Positions 1 to 8,836 of a DNA stretch of 64,000 bases are shown one piece after another; the stretch's first letter is position 1, and every line of letters starts with the position of its first letter. The stretch covers positions 62,001 to 126,000 of the forward strand of contig NZ_JACHFR010000003.1 in assembly GCF_014202035.1 (NCBI RefSeq). The letters are read 5' to 3'. The position numbers were made by a program, and so were the translations under genes. The notes beneath the pieces were generated by a model. That model saw only the letters and a program-made list of their open reading frames with translations, had not been told where the DNA came from and did no database searches. This DNA is from Treponema rectale (lineage in GTDB: Bacteria; Spirochaetota; Spirochaetia; Treponematales; Treponemataceae).

Positions 1-662
1 AGCGGCAGGAATATTTCTCTGTGAATGAAACGCTCTGCTTCCGTAAGGTATTTTTTTTCACCTGTAAGTTCGTACATATCTGCAAATACCTTGCACATTC
101 CCCCGTGCTCGCAGGTAAGCATTTTCTGAATATCTTCATCAGTCATTCTGGAGGTGCCCGCAATTGTCCAGTTGCACATTTTTTTTACGATTTCAAAAGC
201 ATCAGTATTTCTGCCGGATTTGTATGCGTCAATAAGCCCTGCATATATTTTATGAACTGAATACCAGGGAACCCACCAGTCTGCAAGATTAAAGCGCTCA
301 ACCTTAAAGTCACCCCGGGAATTGAAAACCTTTTCAAAAGGAGCAGCCGGAATTCCGCCGAAGTATCCGTCTTCCCTCTGAAGGGATTTTATTATTGAGA
401 CACAGTAATCAAGTTTTTCTTTAGCGGCAGCACTTCCTGTAGAAGCATAGAATGCAGCGAGGGCGCTCATGTAATGTCCCAGGGAATGTCCCTGAATCTG
501 CATGCTTTCCCAGCCGCCGTAGTTTTTTGCAGGAGATGTTTTTCCCATGGCATTCCAGCAGGGAGCAAGAAGTCTGTCGGGATTAAAAGCCAGTACGTAA
601 TTAAGTCCCAGCTCTCTTGATTTTTCAAACAGGGTTTCTTTTTTTAATGTTACCTTACTCAT
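1..662 (-). CDS. GH127-family (DUF1680) beta-L-arabinofuranosidase, N-terminal part only
   Basis: The reverse strand is open from an ATG at 662 to the window edge, so only about 220 N-terminal residues are visible. I translated it by hand. It contains the hallmarks of glycoside hydrolase family 127: GGWES, then GHSLGHYMSALAAFYASTG, a Q-E-DGYFGG stretch, WVPWYSVHKIYAGLIDAY and CEHGGMCKVFADMYELTG. Family members release L-arabinofuranose from plant arabinans and glycoproteins. There is no signal peptide, which suggests cytoplasmic hydrolysis of imported oligosaccharides. The start follows GAGGAATAAAT, and the gene lies 2 bp downstream of the uvrC stop, so it is probably co-transcribed with uvrC. 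The active-site half lies outside the window. The exact subfamily (GH127 versus the related GH146) cannot be settled from this part. Confidence 0.82.
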   Translation of the reverse strand, partial: MSKVTLKKETLFEKSRELGLNYVLAFNPDRLLAPCWNAMGKTSPAKNYGGWESMQIQGHSLGHYMSALAAFYASTGSAAAKEKLDYCVSIIKSLQREDGYFGGIPAAPFEKVFNSRGDFKVERFNLADWWVPWYSVHKIYAGLIDAYKSGRNTDAFEIVKKMCNWTIAGTSRMTDEDIQKMLTCEHGGMCKVFADMYELTGEKKYLTEAERFIHREIFLP

Positions 663-664
663 AT

Positions 665-2677
665 TTATTCCTCGATATTTTCAGCTGCAGTAAGCTCTCC
701 TGCCGCCATCTGGGCAAGAAGCTGGTTTTTCTTTGACCGTGCAGCTTTTTCTTTTGTAGTTCCCGGTAAATCCAGAGAAAGCATTTCTTTTTCTTTAACT
801 TCTGTCTGCTGCCGGTAAAGGTCTCTTGCAGAGGTAAGAATCATTGATGCTTTTTCAGCATTTATGTTTAAGAGCATTGCAATTTCATTTTCCTGTGCCC
901 TGCTCAATTTTTCAAGCGTACCATATTTTTTCATAAGGAGTTTATCCCGTTCTTTTCCGATTCCTGAAATCTTTATAAACGGTGTAACTGTATTTTCCTT
1001 AGTTCTCAGCTCCTGATTGCGGCTTGTGGCAAATCTGTGAGTTTCATCCCTGACTCTCTGTAAAAGTCTTAATGCGTCACTTCTCTTTGGAAGGCATACC
1101 GGTTCACTTGTGTGGGGCCTCCATATTTCTTCATCCCGTTTTGCAAGACCGGCAATGGGAATGTCGAGGCCTATGCTTTTTAATACTCCGTCAACTGCAT
1201 TTACCTGTCCGATGCCTCCGTCTATTAAAATAAGATCCGGAAGTTCTTTTTTTTCATTAAGGAGTCTTGTGTAGCGGCGTGTCGTAGCTTCCCGCATGGA
1301 TTGAAAGTCATCTATAAGACCGTCAGTTGTTTTAAGGCGGAAGTAGCGGTAATTTTTTTTATCGGGATTGCCGTTGTAAAAACTGATGAGGGATGCAACC
1401 GGAAACTTTCCACCGATATGGGCAATATCAAATCCTTCTATTCTTACCGGCAGTTTCGGCAGGTTCAGTACTTTCTGAAGTTCTTCCATTGCAGGATAAT
1501 CGCCTCTTTCCCTCAGCCGGCGGATGATGTCTTCGCGGGCATTCTGTCGTGCCATGTCCAGTGATGCCCTGTGAATACCTGATTCTGATTTTGAAAGCCC
1601 GAAGTTTATTATTGAAGTATTAGTGCTGAAGGTTTCATTTAAGAATTTCTGTATGTTTTTTATTTCTTCTGCAAAATCGGAAGTCTTTTCTTCATCTGAA
1701 AAAACTGAATCAATATATATGACGGGAGGTATGTTTTCTTTTTCTGTATAGAACGCACTCATGAATTCAGGAAGAATTTCCGTGTCTTCATTAAGGGAAA
1801 CAGTCCTGTAGTTATCACGGCCCAGAAGTTTTCCTTCACGGATTTTAAGGACAGTAAAGCTGATGAGTTCTCCTTCCCGCCAGCTTGAAATATAGTCTCT
1901 GTCATCTCCTGAAAAGGATTCAACTGAATTCTGATTCTGAAGTATTGTAAGGGCCCTTATTCCGTCCCTCAGCCTTGCAGCCTTTTCAAAATTCATGTTT
2001 TTTGCAGCTTCTTTCATCTGAAAATGGAGTTTTTTGAGAGTTTCTTCTCCTTTATTCTCAAGTAGAGCCGTTATTTCTTCGATAAATTCAGTATAGGTGG
2101 ATTGTTTTATGTCTTTTGAACATGGGGCAAGACATCTTCCTATATGGTAATACATACAGGGCGACGATTTTTCCTTAAAGCTTTTGCAGTGCCTGAGTGG
2201 ATATATTTCGTAGAGGGTTTCTATGAAAGTATCAAGGGCTGTGGCATCTGGAAAAGGTCCGAAGTAGACTGATCCGTCATGAATCACCTGTCGTGTCTTG
2301 AATATCCTGGGATATTTTTCTTTTGTGATTCTCAGCACGGGGTAAGATTTTCCGTCTTTAAGGTTGATGTTGTAACGGGGCGTGTACTTTTTTATAAGGT
2401 TGTTTTCCAGAAGGAAAGCTTCGTATTCGTTGCTGGTTGTTATGTATTCTATGCTGCGGGCATTGCTGATGAGGAGCCTGGTCTTAATGTCCTTGTTCCC
2501 GCTGAAGTATGAAGAAAGCCTGTTTTTTAGGTTTTTTGCCTTGCCTACATAAATGACGGTTTCTGCTTCATTGCGCCACATATAGACACCGCTCTGTTTC
2601 GGTGCTTTAAGTGCCGTTTGATGAAGTATTTCCCGGGGTGAGAGGTTTTTTTGTGATGGTAAAGACATATCATTCAT
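665..2677 (-). CDS. uvrC: UvrABC excinuclease subunit C
   Basis: UvrC makes both incisions around DNA lesions in nucleotide excision repair. Visible domains in order are the GIY-YIG nuclease near residues 28-110 (GVYMWRN then VIYVGKAKNLKNRLSSYF), a UVR motif that binds UvrB near 215-250, the RNase H-like 5' nuclease domain (GFDIAHIGGKFPVASLISF, LILIDGGIGQVNAV) and a C-terminal helix-hairpin-helix region (ISGIGKERDKLLMKKYGTLEKL). The length of about 670 residues is normal. The reading frame is open to an upstream ATG at 2695, but that codon sits inside a good -10 box. I prefer the ATG at 2677, which would give a leaderless mRNA; an ATG at 2668 is also possible. The 5' end overlaps the divergent gene starting at 2656. 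The partial GH127 gene follows immediately. Confidence 0.96.
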   Translation of the reverse strand: MNDMSLPSQKNLSPREILHQTALKAPKQSGVYMWRNEAETVIYVGKAKNLKNRLSSYFSGNKDIKTRLLISNARSIEYITTSNEYEAFLLENNLIKKYTPRYNINLKDGKSYPVLRITKEKYPRIFKTRQVIHDGSVYFGPFPDATALDTFIETLYEIYPLRHCKSFKEKSSPCMYYHIGRCLAPCSKDIKQSTYTEFIEEITALLENKGEETLKKLHFQMKEAAKNMNFEKAARLRDGIRALTILQNQNSVESFSGDDRDYISSWREGELISFTVLKIREGKLLGRDNYRTVSLNEDTEILPEFMSAFYTEKENIPPVIYIDSVFSDEEKTSDFAEEIKNIQKFLNETFSTNTSIINFGLSKSESGIHRASLDMARQNAREDIIRRLRERGDYPAMEELQKVLNLPKLPVRIEGFDIAHIGGKFPVASLISFYNGNPDKKNYRYFRLKTTDGLIDDFQSMREATTRRYTRLLNEKKELPDLILIDGGIGQVNAVDGVLKSIGLDIPIAGLAKRDEEIWRPHTSEPVCLPKRSDALRLLQRVRDETHRFATSRNQELRTKENTVTPFIKISGIGKERDKLLMKKYGTLEKLSRAQENEIAMLLNINAEKASMILTSARDLYRQQTEVKEKEMLSLDLPGTTKEKAARSKKNQLLAQMAAGELTAAENIEE

Positions 2678-4155
2678 TCTTGCGTATTGTAACATTTTTA
2701 GTCCTGACTTTCATAGTGCCGGAAGTTTATGGTGAAGAAAAAGTAATGACTCTCGGCGGTAAGGATGGCTGGCCTGTTCTGTCCAGACGGGACGGAGTTG
2801 TAATGGGAAAAGGCCGTTTCGGTTATGATGCAGTCAAGCTGGATACAAACAGCAGGAAAACTTCTTTTATGTCAGATCTTCTTCTTGATTTTGAGGGAGA
2901 GGTTCCGGAAGATGCCTGCGGAAATTACAGCGTCATTCTTAATGAAGTTACGCCGACTTCAAGATGCAAGATGGGAAAAAAGGGCGGCCTCATACGGGAA
3001 AATAACGGACTCAGACTTCGCGGAAATCCAGGCTCTATTTTTGGAAGCGAAAATGCTACCGGTTCTTTTGAGATAGAATTCTGGCTGTATCCATTCATTG
3101 CGGAAAACGGAGAAATCGTATTTTCCTGGAGATCTTCCCGCACTGTTTCAGGTTATTCCCTTTATCAGATAATCCGCGCCAGCTTTTACGGTAACAGGCT
3201 GCAGTGGGTATTTACAAATGTATTTGACGGCTTTGTAGATAATTCAGGAGAAGTCAGCATTTCAAGTTACAGAACGATTATTCCTAATACCTGGGCTCAT
3301 CATGCCATAAGCTACAATCAGGATACCGGGCTTCTTGAATACAGGATTAACGGAGAACTGGAGGCCTTAAAATACATGACTACCACCGGAAAAGAAACCG
3401 GCGGTTCCGTTTATATGTTCCAGACTGGCGTTACGGCTGATATAGATATATGTCCGCAGTTTTCCGGTGTAATTGATGATTTTCATATTTCCCGTCAGGC
3501 AGTTTCCGAAACTCTTCCAGATTTCAATTTTGATACGTACCGTAAGGAAGGCGGCCGTTTTGAAACTCAGCCTATTCTTATTTCCCAGTGTGCAAAACTT
3601 ACGAGACTGGATGCGATTATAGATACACCGGAACAGACGGATGTTGTTTTCTTCGTAAGGAGCGGGGACAATTTTTTCAGCTGGACCGAAAACTATCCTG
3701 AATGGATTCCTGTAACTAATCATGAAGAAATCCTTAATACTGAAGGACTGTATTTTCAGATAGCTGCAGATCTCTACAGTGACGGCGGCGGAAAAAATAC
3801 TCCTTCCGTTACGCAGATTGATCTTCATTATGTAGAAACTCCTGCACCTCTTCCTCCCTTTAATATAAAAGCTGTTCCTTCTAACGGTTCTGTTACTCTA
3901 ACCTGGAGTTATTCAATAGATAATAACGCCGGAGGGTATTATGTTTATTATGGGGAGCGTCCCGGAGAATATCTCGGCAGGGAAGCTGTAGAAGGAGCCT
4001 CGCCTGTAGATGCCGGTAACATAACCGGAATAACGCTTACAGGTCTGAAAAACGGAAAGATTTATTATTTTGCGGTTGCAGCCTATTCAAAAAGAGATTC
4101 CAGAATCATGGGGGATCTCTCTAAAGAGGTTTACGCAAGACCGCTTAACCGCTGA
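2656..4155 (+). CDS. Exported protein with a LamG-like domain and a C-terminal fibronectin type III domain
   Basis: I chose the ATG at 2656 because a signal peptide follows directly: a short basic start, a hydrophobic run (FLRIVTFLVLTFIVP) and a VYG-E cleavage-like site. A 15-codon upstream extension would bury the signal. The middle (about residues 110-280) resembles a concanavalin-like LamG fold, with paired strands such as GSFEIEFWLYPF and WAHHAISYNQDTGLLEYRING. The last 90 residues form a fibronectin type III domain (PPFNIKAVPSNGSVTLTWSY, GLKNGKIYYFAVAAYSK). The protein is about 499 residues and probably periplasmic or cell-surface. No catalytic residues are recognisable, so binding or structure is more likely than enzyme activity. 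The gene overlaps the 5' end of divergent uvrC by about 20 bp. It is followed after 21 bp by the TPR gene, so the two are probably an operon. Confidence 0.8.
   Translation: MVKTYHSFLRIVTFLVLTFIVPEVYGEEKVMTLGGKDGWPVLSRRDGVVMGKGRFGYDAVKLDTNSRKTSFMSDLLLDFEGEVPEDACGNYSVILNEVTPTSRCKMGKKGGLIRENNGLRLRGNPGSIFGSENATGSFEIEFWLYPFIAENGEIVFSWRSSRTVSGYSLYQIIRASFYGNRLQWVFTNVFDGFVDNSGEVSISSYRTIIPNTWAHHAISYNQDTGLLEYRINGELEALKYMTTTGKETGGSVYMFQTGVTADIDICPQFSGVIDDFHISRQAVSETLPDFNFDTYRKEGGRFETQPILISQCAKLTRLDAIIDTPEQTDVVFFVRSGDNFFSWTENYPEWIPVTNHEEILNTEGLYFQIAADLYSDGGGKNTPSVTQIDLHYVETPAPLPPFNIKAVPSNGSVTLTWSYSIDNNAGGYYVYYGERPGEYLGREAVEGASPVDAGNITGITLTGLKNGKIYYFAVAAYSKRDSRIMGDLSKEVYARPLNR
2686..2714 (-). promoter_or_regulatory. 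Predicted promoter of uvrC (leaderless type)
   Basis: On the minus strand the -35 candidate ATGAAA (2709-2714) is separated by 17 nt from the -10 box TACAAT (2686-2691). The ATG at 2677 begins 8 nt after the -10 box, so transcription would start at or within a few bases of the start codon. No Shine-Dalgarno sequence precedes that ATG. Confidence 0.5.
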
Positions 4156-4176
4156 AGATTTTTTGGAGAATGAAAT

Positions 4177-7100
4177 ATGCAGAATTCTAATGCAGTACTT
4201 TTAGAAAGAGCAAAATCCGCAGTCCTTGCAAGGGATTATTCCACGGCTTCCAGAATTTATACGGGGATGCTGAAGGATGATCCTGAAAACGTAGGTCTTC
4301 TTAAAAATCTTGCGGAGATGTACGTAAAAAGCGGCAATGACAGTCAGGCGCTCGAGGTTTTTAACAGAATCATTATTTTAAAGCCGGATAATGTTAATGC
4401 TCTTAATAATATGGGTGCCATTTACAGGCGAATGAAAAAATATGAGGAATCCATTGCTGTTCTCGAAAAAGCTGTAATTGTTGATGAGAACAATACGCAG
4501 ATTTTCTATAACATGGGATTCACATACCGGCTGATGGGAATGAATGAAGAAGCAATTTCATGTTTCAAGAGGGTTGTTGATGAAAATCCTCAGGATGTTC
4601 TTGCCCTTAATCATATCGGTTCGGTTTATGCCGCAGAAAATAAAAATGAAGAAGCAATTTCCTATTATCTGAAAGGTCTTAAAGTTGATCCGAATCATCC
4701 TGTCCTTCATCTTAATCTTGCAGACAGCTACAGTAAAATCGGAAAATATAATCTTGCGGAAACTCAGTATGAAATGGCTTTGAAAACAAAGCCGGGCTGG
4801 ATAGATGCCATTGATTCCTATGCCGACATGCTGCTGAAGAAAAACAGAACCAAAGAAGCGGGGAAAATGGTTCAGCATGCAATCGAACTTGATCCTTCAA
4901 ATGTTGACATGCACACAAAAATGGGAAAAGTTTATTCTTCCCAAAGTGAATATGATGATGCAGAAAAAGAATTTAAGGCAGCCCTGCATTACGATCCTGA
5001 TAACAAAAAGGCTCTGTCTGCCCTTGCTGATAATTATGAAGTTACCGGAAAAAATGATGATGCAATTCAGACAATGACTCATCTTGAAAAAATTGCACCG
5101 AAGGATTCTGACGTGCAGCATCAGTTTGCTTCAATTCTTTTAAGTGCAAACAAAATTGGAGAGGCCAGTAAAAAAATCGAAAAGCTCTGGAAAGAAAACC
5201 CGGAGGACGCAAAAACTCTTAATCTTATGGGACAGTATTACATCTGCCGTAATGAAGAAGAGAAGGCACTTCAGTGTCTGAAAAAAATTCGTGACAAAGA
5301 ACCTGAATATGATGATTTTTATAAAGACTGCGCCAAGAGATTTTCTCAGATTGGTAATCTTGATAAGGCAGAAAAGTACTATAAGAAATTTAATGAAAAT
5401 AATCCTGATGATACGGGAGTTCTGAAAAAGCTTGCTGAAACATCTGAGCAGCTGGGTAATCTTGCAGATTCCTATTCTTATTATAAGCAGATAGGTGATC
5501 TTGATGAAGACAACATGGCTTCTAAAAAAGGTATGGAGCACATCAATGACAGAATGCTTTCTGACGAAAAGAACAGCCGTCAGGAAGAAAAAACTGATGA
5601 TGACAGTTTTATTGATTCTGAGCTTGCTTCTGCACAGCCCTCTGCCGATTCTGCGGAAATAGGTTCCGAGTTTGAATCAGATGATTCTGATAAGCCGGAA
5701 GAAAAGGAACTTACACCGGAAGAAGAACTTAAAAGTCGTGATCCCTATGATTTTGAAAAGCTTACGGATGATACTTCTTCCATTGAGGATATTTTTGATT
5801 CAGGAAAACTTGATCAGGAAATCCTTGCTGACAATGTGGGTAAATATGACGATGCTCTGGACGGTCTTGATGAAGAAGATGAGGATGATGACGATGACTT
5901 CTTTGCAAATAACAGCTTCGGAGCAGATTCAAGCCGCGGACCTTCGGAAGATAATATGGACAATATGTTTTCTCCGGAAGACATCATGCCTCAGAAAAAG
6001 AACGATACTCCTTTTGAACTGAGTGACGGTCTGGATGAACTGCAGAATGATTATCAGCAGAAAAAAGAGCCTCCCCGTCCTCAGTACCGGGATCCTTATG
6101 AAAACAACCGGCCTGAAGAACCTGCTTATGAGCGTCCTCAGGATATGGCTCAGCCGCAACCACAACCACAACCGCCGCAACAGCCTCAGCCTCAGTTGCC
6201 TTCTCAGGATGACGCTTATGAACAGAAACGTAATGAAGAACTTCAGAAACTTCAGGATCTGGCAAAGGAACTTCAGAATGCAAAGCAGGAACTTGCCGAG
6301 CAGCAGAGACAGAATCAGGAGAGGGATCTTGAGCGTCTTCAGAAGTATGAAGATGATCAGACTGATAAACGTAATGAAGAACTGAAAAAACTTCAGGATC
6401 TGGCAAAAGAACTTCAGGATGCAAAGAAACAGCTTCAGGAGGCTGCAGAAAAACAGAATGGACTTCCTGAAAATAGAAAGGAACCGGAGCAGAAACCTGA
6501 ACCGGAACCTTATCGTCCTTCCGAACCGGAAGAACCTGTTCAGAAACCTGAGCCGTTACCTGAACCGGAACCTGAGCCTGAATTTGACCCTGAACCGGAA
6601 CAGCTGCGGAAACCTGAGCCGGAAGCTGAACCAGAATCAGAAGAGGAACCTCTTTATGAAGAAGAACCTCTCTATGAAGAACCGTCAGCACCAGGGGAAT
6701 CAGTTGAGCCTCTTTTAAGTGAAGATGAGCTGGAAGATGCTGCCGATGAATTTGATTACAACCAGTCATTGCCTCAGAATGAAGCAACGGAATATGAGCC
6801 GGACGAAAACATTATGGATGATGAAGATATTCTCCGTAAAAGTGATTCTCCGGATTCAATAATGCCTGAAAATGACATGGATTCTCCTTATGAGGAACCT
6901 ATGTTCTCTGATGAAGATGAGCTTCGTGATGCCTATGACATGATGAAGGAAGATCCTGATGAAAATGAAATAGAAGAAGTTCTTCCTGCTGAAGATGAAG
7001 AAGCATTACCTTCAGAAGCCGGAGACCCTGAGGTTGAACTGGAAAGTGAACCGGAACCTGCAGCTTCAGAGGAAACTGAGGCAGAAGCAGGACCTGAATC

Positions 7101-7668
7101 AGATGCAGGAGCCGAACCTGAGGAACAGGATATTGATTCCCTTGCCCATGAAATTGCCAGTGAAGCAGATGATGATGAGGAACTGGACTGGCCTGCAATT
7201 ACTCCGGAGGAACTTGCCTTTGCAGAAAGCCAGCCTGCCGTACGTCCGGAAGAAGATGTCTATGAAATGGCAGCAGATACGATACGGCGCATTGTTGATG
7301 AACTTACTGAATATGAAACTTCACAGAAGTTCAGTCTTACAAGCAAACTGTTTCAGAATCTTAAAGCCTTTTCACAGTTTCTTCCTGACGGAAAGTCAGA
7401 TGCGTTTTTAAGAAGCCGTACAAACCTGCAGCTGGAGTTCATTATTGCAAGACGAAGCGGTAAGAGAGGTCTCCTTGCCCAGGCCAGTGCAATCAGGGAT
7501 CAGCTTGGTGATGATGATATATCCGGAGTTAACTTTGACAAGAAAAAGCTTGCGCTCACCATTCTTAATTCAATGCTTCCTCTTGTTTATGAACTTCCTG
7601 ATAAGGAAAAGTCCGGTAAGCTTGAAAAAGAAGTTGAGCGCATGTTTGAAAAGATTACAAATACATGA
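4177..7668 (+). CDS. Large TPR protein with a long acidic, Pro/Glu/Gln-rich tail
   Basis: This 1163-residue protein has no signal peptide. Residues 1 to about 450 are consecutive tetratricopeptide repeats (for example NVNALNNMGAIYRRMKKYEE, HPVLHLNLADSYSKIGKYN). Residues about 460-1020 are strongly acidic and probably disordered, with polyglutamine/proline stretches and many EPEP runs. A 23-residue lysine/glutamine coiled-coil segment occurs twice, at 6226-6294 and 6367-6435. The last 130 residues look folded and helical (YEMAADTIRRIVDELTEYET onward) and may be a conserved functional end. TPR arrays mediate protein contacts; the partner is unknown. The start ATG follows a TTTTGGAGAA Shine-Dalgarno site. 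The 3' end overlaps the convergent M24 peptidase gene by 14 bp. Confidence 0.85.
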   Translation: MQNSNAVLLERAKSAVLARDYSTASRIYTGMLKDDPENVGLLKNLAEMYVKSGNDSQALEVFNRIIILKPDNVNALNNMGAIYRRMKKYEESIAVLEKAVIVDENNTQIFYNMGFTYRLMGMNEEAISCFKRVVDENPQDVLALNHIGSVYAAENKNEEAISYYLKGLKVDPNHPVLHLNLADSYSKIGKYNLAETQYEMALKTKPGWIDAIDSYADMLLKKNRTKEAGKMVQHAIELDPSNVDMHTKMGKVYSSQSEYDDAEKEFKAALHYDPDNKKALSALADNYEVTGKNDDAIQTMTHLEKIAPKDSDVQHQFASILLSANKIGEASKKIEKLWKENPEDAKTLNLMGQYYICRNEEEKALQCLKKIRDKEPEYDDFYKDCAKRFSQIGNLDKAEKYYKKFNENNPDDTGVLKKLAETSEQLGNLADSYSYYKQIGDLDEDNMASKKGMEHINDRMLSDEKNSRQEEKTDDDSFIDSELASAQPSADSAEIGSEFESDDSDKPEEKELTPEEELKSRDPYDFEKLTDDTSSIEDIFDSGKLDQEILADNVGKYDDALDGLDEEDEDDDDDFFANNSFGADSSRGPSEDNMDNMFSPEDIMPQKKNDTPFELSDGLDELQNDYQQKKEPPRPQYRDPYENNRPEEPAYERPQDMAQPQPQPQPPQQPQPQLPSQDDAYEQKRNEELQKLQDLAKELQNAKQELAEQQRQNQERDLERLQKYEDDQTDKRNEELKKLQDLAKELQDAKKQLQEAAEKQNGLPENRKEPEQKPEPEPYRPSEPEEPVQKPEPLPEPEPEPEFDPEPEQLRKPEPEAEPESEEEPLYEEEPLYEEPSAPGESVEPLLSEDELEDAADEFDYNQSLPQNEATEYEPDENIMDDEDILRKSDSPDSIMPENDMDSPYEEPMFSDEDELRDAYDMMKEDPDENEIEEVLPAEDEEALPSEAGDPEVELESEPEPAASEETEAEAGPESDAGAEPEEQDIDSLAHEIASEADDDEELDWPAITPEELAFAESQPAVRPEEDVYEMAADTIRRIVDELTEYETSQKFSLTSKLFQNLKAFSQFLPDGKSDAFLRSRTNLQLEFIIARRSGKRGLLAQASAIRDQLGDDDISGVNFDKKKLALTILNSMLPLVYELPDKEKSGKLEKEVERMFEKITNT

Positions 7669-8800
7669 TTCGTGAACGGGTCAGAATTTCGTTTGAGTCT
7701 GGTGTAATAAGAACGTCATTTTCAAGACGGGTTCCACCCAGTTCAGGATCATAAAGTCCCGGTTCAAGGGTGATGATGTTGCCGGGAACAAATACCTGAT
7801 CTTCTGCAGCCCTCATGCTGATGAACGGAGATTCATGAATCTCAAGACCTGTCCCGTGGCCAAGACCATGGGGCATTTTTTTGCCTGCAGCTGCAAAAAT
7901 CTCATCAGCCTTTCTTGCGGCATCAATTATTTTTTTGCCGGGCATGTAAAGTTTTCTGCATTCTTCAGCTGCTGTCTGTACGAGATCAAGAAGTTTTTCC
8001 TGTTCTTTATTAAGAGGCCCCTTTGCTACAGTAATCGTACAGTCGGAAGCATATCCTTCATAGCATACCCCGTAATCAAGAATGCTTAATCCCTGACATC
8101 CCCACGGGCCGCCTGTGTATCCCGGAAATGCGTGGATTGCAAATGAACGCTGCGGTCCTGCGGCAAGAGTATCAAAACTTGTACGTTCGGCTCCTTTGCT
8201 TCTGAGGTAACGTTCTGCAAAAAGTGCAATGTCAGTTTCTGTAAGCGAAGGATTTGATTTTACCATGCGTTCGATTTCATCTGTCATTTCATCAGTTATG
8301 GCACAGGCATTTTTTGTACATTGAATTTCATATTCATCTTTTACGGCGCGGCATTCTTCCACAAAATCATGAACGGAGTTTTCCGTGCAGAAAATATCCC
8401 AGCCTTTAACTTCATTCTTGAATTTCAGGAATTCAACATGAGTGGTAGCATCAGGAAGGGCAGCTTTTTTTTCTCCGGCATCATTTTTAAATTCGCCGTC
8501 AAATAAAGCAAGTACAGCCTTTACTGTGGTAAGGTAGTCTCTGTTATAGTCAGTGTAGGGAAGTACCCGGTCAGCATGAGCTTTCTGTGATGCAAGGTTT
8601 ACGTCCCATGGAACGAGAACCGAATGACCTGATGAGTGAAGTACAAGAACGGCATCGTTGGGATGACCTGTAAGATATCTGACGGAAACATCCCTTCCGT
8701 CTTCGCTGTCGTGGAATATGGCTGCCTGAATGTCATGTTCCTTCATGTAGGCACAGACTTTTTCTCTCCGCGCCCTGAAAATTGAATCTAACTCTTTCAT
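7655..8800 (-). CDS. M24 family metallopeptidase (Xaa-Pro peptidase-like)
   Basis: The 381-residue protein has the two-domain layout of prolidase/aminopeptidase P enzymes: an N-terminal creatinase-like domain (about residues 1-150) and a C-terminal pita-bread catalytic domain. The dinuclear metal ligands are visible: Asp in LDYGVCYEGY, Asp in ASDCTITV, His in HGLGHGTGLEIHE, Glu in ITLEPGLY and Glu in GTRLENDVLIT. It should cleave Xaa-Pro bonds in cytoplasmic peptides, though exact specificity (aminopeptidase or dipeptidase) is not readable. The start has a perfect AGGAGG six bases upstream. It lies 36 bp downstream of murJ on the same strand, so it is probably co-transcribed. Its stop lies inside the convergent TPR gene. 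Confidence 0.92.
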   Translation of the reverse strand: MKELDSIFRARREKVCAYMKEHDIQAAIFHDSEDGRDVSVRYLTGHPNDAVLVLHSSGHSVLVPWDVNLASQKAHADRVLPYTDYNRDYLTTVKAVLALFDGEFKNDAGEKKAALPDATTHVEFLKFKNEVKGWDIFCTENSVHDFVEECRAVKDEYEIQCTKNACAITDEMTDEIERMVKSNPSLTETDIALFAERYLRSKGAERTSFDTLAAGPQRSFAIHAFPGYTGGPWGCQGLSILDYGVCYEGYASDCTITVAKGPLNKEQEKLLDLVQTAAEECRKLYMPGKKIIDAARKADEIFAAAGKKMPHGLGHGTGLEIHESPFISMRAAEDQVFVPGNIITLEPGLYDPELGGTRLENDVLITPDSNEILTRSRIMYL

Positions 8801-8836
8801 ATAAAACCTCCTGTAAAATCCTGACTTATGTTTTTT

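Noticed and set aside
21-260. Plus-strand open frame of 79 codons at the window start
   Set aside because: It is antisense to the GH127 gene, which has a full family match on the minus strand.
2611-2655. Fifteen-codon N-terminal extension of the LamG/FN3 protein
   Set aside because: It would bury the signal peptide that begins at 2656 and has no better ribosome site.
5984-6787. 267-codon minus-strand frame opposite the TPR protein's acidic tail
   Set aside because: Low-complexity shadow of the Glu/Pro/Gln codons; composition (Pro, Val, Gln, His) is not protein-like and no ribosome site exists.
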